Shown: positions 13,501 through 25,500 of the stretch, piece after piece
Layout: every line of letters starts with the position of its first letter
Position numbering within the stretch: the first letter of the stretch is position 1
NCBI RefSeq assembly: GCF_902806685.2
Contig: NC_048545.1
Span: 6,745,852 to 6,809,851, forward strand
DNA from: Maniola hyperantus
Taxonomy: Eukaryota; Arthropoda; Insecta; Lepidoptera; Nymphalidae
Length of the DNA: 64,000 bases
Direction of reading: 5' to 3'
Program-made: the position numbers and the translations under genes
The notes under the pieces: model-generated
Told to the model about the DNA's origin: nothing
Databases searched by the model: none
Seen by the model: the letters and a program-made list of their open reading frames with translations, nothing else

Positions 13501-16500
13501 AATACTATCAACTCGTTGAATTCAAAGGAAAAGATTGAGGTATTTGCTATTATTTTTGAAGTTTCATCATTAGTGTTACATATTATCTTTATCAATAAAA
13601 ATCTACAGTTTAGATAAATTGTATAGTTTGCCACATAATATCAAATATTACACTTTATTGCAGAACTTAAACAGTATGATTGAGAGAATTAGAAAATTAT
13701 GCTGTCTTTTTTGTGCTGAGTATACTTCAGAATAGTTTTCATAATAATTTAGATCTAATTATTATGAAAACTATTTAAATTAATTTTTTTAACTACATAA
13801 ATTATAGGTATAAACTTGCATTTGCGATGATGAAGCCTAAGGAGTAGGGTACGTACCTGCCTAGACTTTTGAAGATACCAAAATTTTAGGTCGCAGAGAA
13901 AACTGAAGCTAGAAAGATATTCCATATTCTAGCAGTGCCATTAGTTAAAATTAATTTATAGCTTTCGACTACACTATTTAGGCACTCCTATGATGGACTA
14001 AAATTCGTTAGGCAGAGACCTAAGAATTTCTCAGCATTCATGAGGATTCATCATCATCATCAGCCTGTGGATGTCCACTGTTGGACATAGGCCTTCCCTA
14101 AAGAGCGCCACAACACCCGGTTCTCAGCCTTCCTCATCCAGCCACTTCCCGCCAGCCTCTTTATATCGTCGGTCCATCGTGCTGGATGGCGTCCCACACT
14201 ACGCTTGCTTAAACGCGGTCTCCACTCAAGGACTTTCCGGCTCCAACGGCCATCGCAGACATGACCTACCCACTGCCACTTCTGCTTACTAAAATTCTGG
14301 GCTCTGCCAGTTATCATGTTTCTCCTGCAGATCTCCTCATTTCTCTTAGATTTCAGGTCTTATCATGAGATTCATGAGGATTGCCTAGGCCAGTTTCAAT
14401 GGCCTAGTGTTTCAGTTTATAACTATACCCTAACGTAAGTCAGTGAAAAACTGCATTATTGAAATTTATTTACTTTTCAGGTGAATATGGCAGCTTTGCT
14501 TGAAGATGTAAAGCAAATTATAAATACTCCGTGGTATTTGAATCGTGATGAGTCTGATATTAAAATGAAGTACGTATTTATTACCTGTGTATTGTCATCT
14601 TTATTCATTTCACCTTTATTTATAACTAGCTTATGCTCGCGACTTCGTCCACGTGGACTACATAAATTTCAAACCCCCACTTAACCCACTTAGGGGTGTA
14701 ACTTCGAAAAATCCTTTCTTATTGGATTCTTACTCTTTACAAAGAACACACCCTCAAAATTCCATGTCTCTATAGGACCAGCGGTTTAGGCTGTGCGTTA
14801 ATATAAGTCTGTTAGGACTTTGAATCTAAATATATAAAAGGAAAAGGTGACTGACTGACTGACTGATCTATGAACGCCCAGTTCAAACTACTGGACGGAT
14901 CAGGCTGAAATTTGGCATGCAGATAGCCATTATGACGTAGGCATCCGCTAAGAAAGGATTTTTGGAAATTCAACCCCTAAGGGGTGAAATAGGGGTTTGA
15001 AATTTGTGTAGTCCACGCGGACGAAGTCGCGAGCATAAGCTAGTTTTATATATATGCCTACAGATTTAAATAGCTGAACCCTTGCGACAGTTTTAATTTG
15101 TTTATATTTTTGTTCCCATTAGTGTTATGGTGAAAGAAGATTTATATCCGTTATTGAGTGACTACATAAAGTTGGAGGGGGATTCAAATCCCAAATATAA
15201 GCTGTATACTACTACAGAGTTAACTGAACAGAATGCAGACATACCGGCAGCGCCTCCCTCTATTATGTATCCTCCAGATTTGGTTAGAGGTATTTTTTTG
15301 GATTAACTAATTATTTATTATTATTAATGAAAAAATTAGACCGGGTAGATACGAAAATTTTCTGGGAATAACATTGAAATAGGTATATAGAAAACAAAAA
15401 CCGAGGGATGTGACTCAAAGGGAATAACCCAACCGAAAAGACCATATACTACTTCTGTGTTTCTATTTTACAATACAATGTATACTTCGGCCACCTGGGT
15501 TTAGGCTTTTTCAAAAAGCCTTTGGAAACGCGGTGATTTTCCGGGACCAAAAGCAGCCTGTGAAATTCCCCGGGATGCAAGCTATGTCTGTACCTTTCGG
15601 CTTATTGGTCTTTGACATTTTTTTAAAATAGAGATAGCGAGCAAACGAGCAGGCGGGTCACCTGATGTTAAGTGATTACCGCCGCCCATGAACATTTGCA
15701 GCACCAGAGGAACCGCCGATGCGTTGCCGGCCTTTCAAGAATTAGTTGGTCCGCCCCTTGAATAACCCCATGTTATAATCTAAAGGGAACACCGCCGAAG
15801 GGAGTTGATTCCACAGTTTGCATGTGCGTGGAAAAAGGATTTGGCACAACGGGTGGTCGAAATGCTCCAGAAACCCAGGTGGTGATGGTGGAATTTATTT
15901 AGGTGACGTGCGGTGCGGTTGTAGAAAAACAACAATCATAATCGCGAACATACGAGTATATACATACGGGACGAACACAAAACCTCCGTTTTTTATATCT
16001 GTCAAAAAATCTGATCAAGACGTGGTCTTATTTTAGTAAACTCGTGTTGTTTTAGATGTACGGCAGCTAAACAAGCAGAAACCGAAGGAGGATACGAAAC
16101 AACACACATTCGTCAAGAACGTACCAACATATCGAAGCAACAAGACTGGCTCATGTTCTTCTCTAAACTCAATGAACAGTGATTCTTCACACAAAAACTA
16201 TTTTACTAGTTGTAAGATAATATTATACTTTCTTACTACTTATAAGTACTTTACATTTTACATATTTATTTTACACTAGCTGATGCCTTCGAGCGAGCGA
16301 CCTTTACCGCGTGGAATTAGATTTTTTTTAAATCTCGTGGGAACTCTTTGATTTTCCGGAATAAAAAGCCTATGTCACTCTCCAGGTCTTTATTTATACC
16401 CATGCAAAAAATCACGACAATCCATTGCACCGTTGCGACGTGATTGACGGACAAACCAACAAACTAACACACTTTCGCATTAATTATAATAAGGGTACTG

Positions 16501-19500
16501 ATGTAATATGGGTTATGATAAGTCTATATATTTACTAAGCAAATAATAGAAAATAGCTGGGGATGCAGTGACAAGGCTAACGAATATATCCGGAAGAACC
16601 GAATCATCACGAATCGAATCAAATTACATCTGGTGCAAGCACTTATATTTCGCGTAACATCCTATATGGTGTTGAAACTGGGACTTTTCTTCTTCTCGAG
16701 TCGACGGTCACCTCAAATACGGGCAGCCCAAAAAGCCTCAACCGCGATATCTCGGTCGGTAGCCTCGTGTAGCTCCTCGTTCGTGGTTGAAACTTGAACA
16801 AGAGAAAGACGGAGAATTAATGCATTCGAACTATGGACTGGGAAGCGAATGTTACTAATTCCGTGAACTAACAAACGCATCGATTCTTCTGCAACTACAG
16901 ATTAAAACACGTCTTTCCATCATCATGCCTTCAGCGCACCTTTACCTATTTAGACAAAACAAAACTTCCAAGTTAGCCCGCTTCCATCTTAAGAGCTCTA
17001 CTCACGACACTGCCGCAGGGCGAAGTGACCAAGACCTAGTGAGACCAGGCTACTTTTTATCCCGGAAAAATATAGTTCCCACGGGGATTTTTAAAAACCT
17101 AAATTCACGCGTATGAAGTAGCGGGCACCAGCTAGTATCAACATAAATCTTAAATAACCATTTGTTGTACTAGATGAACAGCACCAGCCACAGGTGGAGT
17201 CAGTGTCGCCATTTCCGGAGACTGAATGTCTTAAACCACTGCATGAAGGTAATATAATTTTTTTTTTCTATTTGCTAATAGCTTCAAAAAATTACTCCTC
17301 ACGCGCTATTTTTATTTTCAACTAGCTTATGCTCGCGACTTCGTCCGCGTAGACTACACAAATTTCAAACCCCTATTTCACCCCCTTAGGGGTTGAATTT
17401 TCAAAAATCCTTTCTTAGCGGATGCCTACGTCATAATAGCTATCTACATGCCAAATTTCAGTCTGATCCGTCCAGTAGTTTGAGCTGTGCGTTGATAGAT
17501 CAGTCAGTCAGTCACCTTTTCCTTTTATATATTTAGATTCGAAAATGGATAACATTTAATGTTTTTTTTATTTTAATTAAATCAATTGGTATAAGTCTAT
17601 TATGATGTTAAAGTTCAAGCAGTTTTGCGTGGAAAAGCTTAAATTCACAAAGCCTTCTGTTCCGTTACCATTACTTCCATGAAATGTAAAAAAAATGTGT
17701 TTCGTTTATAACCATTTGTGTGTGTTTAGAATTTGGATAAAATATATTCGGCCTTTCCCAGTGCCAGTAAAGAAGTTTCACTTTTCAAAATTACTTAAAA
17801 TGTTTACGTTCAACCAAATATTGACTGTAACTTAGATATGATGCACATAATGTAATTTGTTTTATGGTTGTAATGTACTACCACCAGGCTCTCAGGAATT
17901 GATCTACGTGTCGCACATTGTGGACCCACACAACCTGTACGTGCAGCGCGCGTCTCAGCAGGGCAAGGTGCTGGAGTTGCAGCACGAGTTCCGCAACGCC
18001 GTGTCCATGCCCAAGCCCTCGACCAGCCACGTCACTGAAGGTATTGTCACATGGCTCTCAGAAGCTGATCTTCGTGTCGCACATTGTGGACCCACTCAAC
18101 CTGTACGTGCAGCGTGCGTCTCAGCAGGGCAAGGTGCTGGAGTTGCAGAACGAGTTCCGCAACGCCGTGTCCATGCCCAAGCCCTCGACCAGCCACGTCA
18201 CTGAAGGTATTGTCACATGGCTCTCAAAAGCTGATCTTCGTGTCGCACATTGTGGACCCACACAATCTGCACGTGCAGCGCGTGTCTCAGCAGGGCAAGG
18301 TGCTGGAGTTGCAGCACGAGTTCCGCAACGCCGTGTCCATGCCCAAGCCCTCGACCAGCCACGTCACTGAAGGTACTGTCACCAGGCTCTCAGGTGCTGA
18401 TCATTTTCACTTCTCATTTTGGGCGACATACATTGGCTCATGCACAATGACACTGACGACTAATGAGCGAGCGGCTACGCGATGCCGACTTCATAATTTT
18501 TGCTTATTTCGTTGTAATAAATAATATGTAGAAATTAGTCACAAATAATCAATCGCGCAATTTAAGCACCATGAAAATTAATGATTATTGATTATGACCG
18601 GATTCGAAAGATGCTGACCAGAAAATACGCCGACACCGTCTCAAAACATAAATAAGCTACGCGACGGTGATTCACATTCCTATAGATCCAATTTCGCCAC
18701 ATTGCAGAAATGCATTTTTATCGCCCATGGAGTCGTCTCGTTACGCTGGCCATACACGATCAAGTTTACCGTCAAGTTGCATACATTGCCTTTGTACGAG
18801 GTCGACAAATTTAACAAAATGTGAACTATTGAATAATTTAATACATTTGTTGTAGGCAAAGTGTACTTGGTTTTTAACAAAGCCGACAACATGTGGCAAA
18901 GGTGCCGAGTCGTGAGCATCGACAGAAGGAACGTCAACAAGCCGCTGTTCCAAGTCTACTGTATTGACTATGGCTGCGTCGAAGTGGTCTCAGTTGACAA
19001 GTGAGTATTTTTATTTAGTTAATTAAAATAATAATAAAAAGCTGTGATAGCCTAATGGTTAGGACGTCCGCCTCCTAATCGGAGGTCGAGGGCTCGATCC
19101 CGGGCACGCACCTCTAACTTTAATGAAGCACTATTTTTAAAGCAAACGCCTAGTAATGCTAATTTTGATTGAATACAGATTGCGACTCCTGCCGCCAGTT
19201 CGCATCCAATCGCCGCCTCCGTTCGCCATCAACTGCTGTCTCGCCAACTGTGAGCCCATTCAAGGCTCCTGGACCAGCGATGACGCTATCCTCATCCAGA
19301 ACATTATTAACAAGTAAGTACAAACTAAGTACCATCTGGGTGTTTGATGCACTTCGACCGTCCGTTGTGCCAGATCCTTTTCTCCACGCACATGCAAACT
19401 GTGGAATCAACTCCCTTCGGCGGTGTTCGGAGTGCGACATCACGACGTTCCGTTTTGTTATATAAATAGTGAGAGTGATCCACTCTTGCAGCAAGCGCGC

Positions 19501-22500
19501 TGTGATCGCGATGCGACTGGAGTGCGACATCACGAGCGACGTTCCCCTTTGTTATAAGTAGTGATAGTGATCCACTCTTGCAGCAAGCGCGCTGTGATCC
19601 ACGTGCGCCACATCCGCGCTTCGGAGAGCGGTGCGATGCGGCTAGAGTGCGACATCGTGACGTTCGACGACGGCGTTAGCCTCGCGCATGCGCTCGCTTT
19701 CCACGAACGTGCGAAAATTCCGATAAAGATGTCGGTAAGTTGTCGTATCATTTGTATCTTTCTATCGACGAAAACGCTCACATATTATGCACCTAGCTTA
19801 ATCCCGCGACTTGTCCGCGTGTAGTACTCAAATTTCTAACCCCTATTTTAACCAGTTAGGAGTTGTATGAAAGTCGCCGTGTGTATGCGCACGAAGTTGC
19901 GGCGACTGCCTGCCTATACACACGGCGTCCGTAATATTACTATAATCCATTGTTGTCGGAGGAATCTTATAATCTGTCGATAAGTTACTTAGCAATGTTG
20001 TGTTATTTAAACAAGACAAGAAACCTACAGGGTACTTCCCGTTGACCTAGAATCATGAAATTTGGCAGGTAGGTAGATCTTATAGCTGACATTTGGGGAA
20101 AAATCTGAAATCCGTGAATTTAGGGTTGGATCACACAAAAAAAAATTGTGGTCATAAACTAATAATTAGTATTTTCAACTTTCGAAGTGAGTGAGTATAG
20201 CGAGTGGGGTATCATATGAAAGGTCTTCACCTGTACATTCTAAAACAGATTTTTATTTATTTTTATGCATCATAGTTTTTGAATTATCGTGCAAAATGTC
20301 GAAAAAATACGACTGTGGTACGGAACCCTCATTGCGCGAGCCTGACTCGCACTTCGCCGGTTTTTTTTTTGTAAATGTAAAACTCCTAGTCATCCAAAGT
20401 TGATCTCGACCATTAGCAGAAGTACTCGTAGACTCAGCGCATAGCGCGTTATCATAATATGCCGATACAACAGGTAGGTAATAGGTATATCACAGACCAC
20501 CATTCTCTGTGTAGGTAAAAGTATATAGACTGCCCCCAATCTGTGTGACTCATAAAGTTGTGTCAATACAAGCGGCCGGTTATCGCTCTGTAGAAATCTT
20601 TCTACCTACCCGCGTCGCAATTATTGTACTCGCTGTACATTGTTTTCTAACTTTAACTTTGAGTTACTTAATGTAGTAAAATTTTTATGTATTTTATAGT
20701 TTTAAAAGGCATATAAAGTGTTGTTTTGTTATTGATTAGTCAAAATTAAAGAGATTGAGATAGTTAAAGGCGAGTTGAATGTCGTTATTCAGGTCAACTT
20801 TATTGAGGTTAATATTTTTATTTAAACTATTGTAATTTATTTTTTTGATTATACACTTTTTTGAATTCTCCAATGGTGCTTATTTATGCCTGCAATAGAT
20901 TCCGTTTACTTATTACCGGACAGAACAGATTTTTCTATTTTTACACATTGCACTGTGTACTTACCCATGTAATTTTTGCAAGCTAAAGTTTTGCGAATTT
21001 TCGGCCGTAGAAAAAAGAATATGACACTATATTTTTACCAATTTTATTGAAAAAAAATGAATGAAATAACTTGATTCAACCGACTGAAAGTTAAAAATTA
21101 ATGACGTCTTATTAAGCGGAAATAGCAATGATTAGAACTTCCTACCGACAAACAATTTAGAAACTCTGAGGTATATGCAAGTTTACTCACGATGTTTCCC
21201 TTCACCCTTAAAACAAGTGAGGGTTCTAAAAATTAAAGTCACTCGATGCGATTACTTGAGTTGAGATTCAAAATTCGTGCTTAAAAGATATGTTTATTCT
21301 ATTGTTTCAGTACCCGAAAATGATGAGTTTAGAAGAAAAACCAAAACTCTTCATGAGTAACAATGACTACAAACAAAACTCAGTGGAAGAAGTTTACATT
21401 ACACACATTGTGAACCCAGATAATTTCTTTGTTAGAAAGGTATAGTATTCATTTAATTGCAAAGTTGATTAACAATAAAGATGGCGGCTCCAAAACAGCT
21501 GTTTCATGTGACGGCCATTAAATTCCCACACTAGTGCGAATATGAACATCTATTCCCGTACAGCTTTGTAGCCTAATTGAGTATTTGCCTATATCAAAAA
21601 TAAATTATTTCTCAGTAGTTATTAAATAAATCTTCCAAAATACGTAAAATCCACTTTCTTTGTTAGTTTTTAGTGTAATAAGCATTTTAAAATATCGATT
21701 AAACTAAAAAAAGCATGTCAAATGATTGTTACGTCACAAGCCGGTATTTCATAGAATCTTGGATACTAAGCGCGCGTTTTGACGTTTGATAAAAAGTTAC
21801 AGTGGCCCTACCGCGGTTGTTTGACAGCTACAATGTCACGATCGCAATCATCTCTGATTGGTTAATGCTCGCTCACCATTGGCCACAATGCATTGTTGCA
21901 ACAAGAATCGCACAAATTCAGCCAATCAGAACAATTGAGATTGTAATAATGATTGATGCAGGTTTTAGACAATCGACCTACAGATTTGACTAGTCAAATA
22001 CCGTATTGTGCCGTGCGGTAATATTTTTCCAAGGGTGGTAAAAGTCTATTTTATAGTTTTAATACCGGTGAAGTAAGAGCCTCTTTACGAGCAAATGTAT
22101 CTGTAACGTAATAAAATGTGTATGTTTCAGCGACACCTACAAAATGTTTTCGAGAAGTTATGCGAGGATTTGGAGCAGGAATACACTTTGGCTGAGAAAA
22201 CTAACTGTATTTATTTACCTCAAAAAGGTAAGTTTTCAGATTAAGTTCGGTGTTTCGATTTTGCATAATTTCTTGAAATCTAGAATTAGCATAATTTCTT
22301 GCATTATACTTCGCAAGTAATTTTAATTCCCGCTGACACAAGTTTGTTCGGCGCCATATAGCAACAGTGTCTTGAAATCATCCCACCTCGGCCTTTCTCA
22401 CACCGAGCGGCTGCGGTATGTGTTAGGCATCGGAGGGATATGAAACTAGTCTGCCATCAACATGATCATCCTATCGCCGGCCCACCACTGAGATCTTTCA

Positions 22501-25500
22501 GAATGAGAAGAGTTTAGGCCATAGTCCGCCACGCTGGCCCAGTGCGGATCGGCAGAATTCACGCATATATCAACCAAAATTTGACTCGGCAGACATGGTG
22601 TGCGTGGCGAACGTAGAGAAGTGCACGCTGGGCTCCGCGCAGCCGGGCGCGTGGGCACGCGCCGTGGTGCTGGAGCTGCCAGGCCGCGGCCGCGTGCGCC
22701 TGCTGCTGCCCGACACGGGCGCGCAGGTGCTGCTGCACTGGTCCGCGCTGCGCCGCATACAGCCCCAGTTCACCGTGCTCAAGGCGCTTGTGAGTGAGAT
22801 GTTTTTTAGAGTTTCGTACCTGAAGGGTGCCAACAGGACCCTATTACTAAGACTTCGCTGTCCGTCCGTCCGTCAGTCTGTCTGTCAGCGGGCTGTATCT
22901 CGTGAACCTTAATAGGTAGAGAGTTGAAATTTTCACAGAATGTGTATTTCTATTGCCGCTAGAACAACATATAATAAGAATTTCAAAATTACCGCCATGG
23001 AAATTAAAAAAAAATGTGTTACTTCTTGTACCATCGTACAAGAAGGGGTTTCCGACCTTGGTTCGAATGTTCAACGTCATTAACGTCACGCCTAGTAAAT
23101 ATGTGCAATGATCAACGCATCGCCGGGCCACTGGCCACTGCTGAGAAAGGGGCTCTTCTCGGAATGTGGAATATTTGCAATAAAGATTCCTAAAAAAACA
23201 TGTCTTAATATTATGTTAACTGTGCAATCAACTCGCTTCCCTTTAGATTACAACATGGTGGTTGGTGGTGGATTCAAGGTGCGGACTAACAAATTTCTAA
23301 AAGGCCGGCAACGCATTGGCTGTTCCTCTGGCACTGCAAATGTTCATGGGCGGCGGTAATTACCTAACATCAGGTGGTCCGCCTGCTCATTTGCTCGATA
23401 TTTTTATTTATTTTTAAATTTTTAGGCTGCAGAGTGTCACCTGGCTGGCGTGACTCCACACAACAAGAAATGGAGTCCGAGATCGGTTAACTTGCTAGAA
23501 AAGTTTATGGACCGATGTTTAGAGTTACACGTTGAAGAAAGTCGAGGTCGTGGATCTCTCGGAGTCACGCTTTATGACAAATCGGAGCCAGAAACTGTTA
23601 TCTGCATTAACACAGAGATGATAAAGCACAAATTTGCGTACACTTTTGGGTAACTAAACGATCAATTCATTATTACTGCCCCCCGATTCTGTAATAAAAA
23701 CGTATTCATGGTAATCGACAGCAAATTCTGCCCCCTTGATTGGTTGAATTCACTGTTCAAAAATTGTCAAAGGGGCAGAATTTGCTATCGAATATGATTC
23801 CGATGAATACGTTTATCTTACACAATCGGCCAATTTTTCTTTTGTATCATCAACCTTCCTGACGCAGTGGTAAACGGTGGGTCTTATAAGTGGGAGGCCC
23901 GGTGTTCGATTCCTGGCAGGGCAACTTGGGAATTTTTAATTTTTGAATTGACTCTGGTCTGGTCTAGTGGTAGGCTTTGGCCGTGGCTAGTTACCACCCT
24001 AGCGGTAAAGCCGTGCCACCAAGCGATTTAGCGTTCCGGTAAGATGCCGCTAAGGGGTATAGGCTTAATAAAATTGCCATGTCCCTTTCAAGTTAGCCCA
24101 CTTCCATCATAGACTGCAACGTCACTTACAACCAGGTGAAATAGTAGGCAAGGGATTTCGTCTCAGGATAAGAAAACTTTTGGCCGTAGTCTACCTCGCT
24201 TGCCAAAGGTGAATTGGCAAACTTCACACTCCTTATTATAAAGAACATGTAGGTTTCGCACATAACTCCGAATTGTTAGAGATGTGTGCCCGGGATCAGA
24301 CCCTGGACCACCCGGATCACGTCTAAACCTTAACTAAACTGTCACTGCTTATAAGTCCCGCAAATTGGTATTGCGCTGGAACCATGTCTCATTAACATCG
24401 AAATTACGTCATTTGTGTATATTTAAGTAAAAATATACCATCAGCTCGGAACATCGGTCTAGTGCTGACGTCACTAAAATGGCGGCCACGCGCATTGGCA
24501 ATTTGCGGGACTAATAGTAAGTTATCACTATGATATTTGTACTAACGCGAAATTTTCCTTTGCAGAATTTACATGTTCAACAAAAATACTGAAATGGAAG
24601 ATTTAGTTTACGACAACAAGTCCCCGTTGGACGAGCCGAAACCGAGGCGCAAACCCAAAAATAAGGACGACATCGCCATACTAAAGAGAAATCAGCCGCT
24701 ACCCACCAAACCGAAGGAGGGCGACCTAAACGCGAAAGATAAAGGCCCGCTCCGAATAGAGGCCAAAGTTTTGAATTATCAGTCGCCGTCGCTCATTTAC
24801 TTATTCCCGATGCATCAACAAGTATGGCTTAATATTTATTTTACTTTTATTTAATCAAATTAAAAGCATAAGCCAGATAAGCAGGATTAATGTAACAAAT
24901 TTTTGGATAAGTTATTAAAATGTCCTCTCATATAAAGCTTGCGCGGGGATATAAATCACAACGCGTAGTTTTAATCTTTTAAATGACCTTACTGCATTAT
25001 TTATTTGACTAGGGCGCAATTGCTATTGCAACCACTCAATCAGAATCGCGACCTAAACGCAACAGTATTTAATAGTTGTGAGTCTCGAGTCGGAACGAGA
25101 CTGAAGTAAAAACCGTCAAACACCCGTATTTAAAGGCTTTAAAGCTTTAACATGCCTCAAGCAGAAGAAAAACATGCTCAAGTTGAGGAAGCGCTAGGAG
25201 GAGTGCATAACCAGCTTTTAGTTATACAATTTAAGAAATAAGTGTTTTTCTTTCTTTCTTTCACCAGAAAGTCTTCAACGAGCTGTTCGAGAAGATTCAG
25301 AAATACTACAGCACCAAGAAGCCACAAGGCAAGGAAGACTGGAAGGTCGGCGACCGCTGCTGCACCGTGTGCGCGCAGTCGCTGACGTGGCGCCGCGCCG
25401 CCATCCTCGAGCTCGACGCCGACCGCGCCAAGGTATCACTACCCATATTCTAAAATCTAAATGCGAGTGTGTTTGTTTGTCCTTCAATTACGTCGTAACG

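Larger units (their letters stand above)
17888..19734 (+). other. qin: qin Tudor region 1
   Basis: The exons at 17888, 18856, 19179 and 19584 make one extended Tudor unit. The head reads IYVSHIVDPHNLYVQ. The core strand VYCIDYGCVEVV carries the usual aromatic-Asp-Tyr-Gly signature. The distal part lies in the last two exons. The first exon is tandemly triplicated and the last has partial copies upstream (separate entries). Confidence 0.8.
21311..23649 (+). other. qin: qin Tudor region 2, core signature degenerate
   Basis: The head VYITHIVNPDNFFVRK, spread over 21311-21439 and 22131-22227, is a clear extended-Tudor start. In the core exon 22593-22789 the expected x-D-Y-G strand reads LLPDTGAQV, so the ligand-cage Tyr is absent. 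This exon is much richer in GC than its neighbours. The arrangement suggests a structural Tudor fold that may not bind methyl-arginine. Confidence 0.7.

Noticed and set aside
13664..13735. Extra qin exon after TTGCAG
   Set aside because: It ends in TAG after 23 codons, and the flanking exons join in phase 0 without it. It could be a rare alternative end, but nothing supports that.
18041..18053. 13-bp intron between Tudor exon copies
   Set aside because: Far below any workable intron length, and the acceptor AG is missing.
19041..19128. Possible tRNA gene
   Set aside because: It has A/B-box-like blocks but no full cloverleaf or acceptor stem. The same sequence continues into a known SINE body at other sites.
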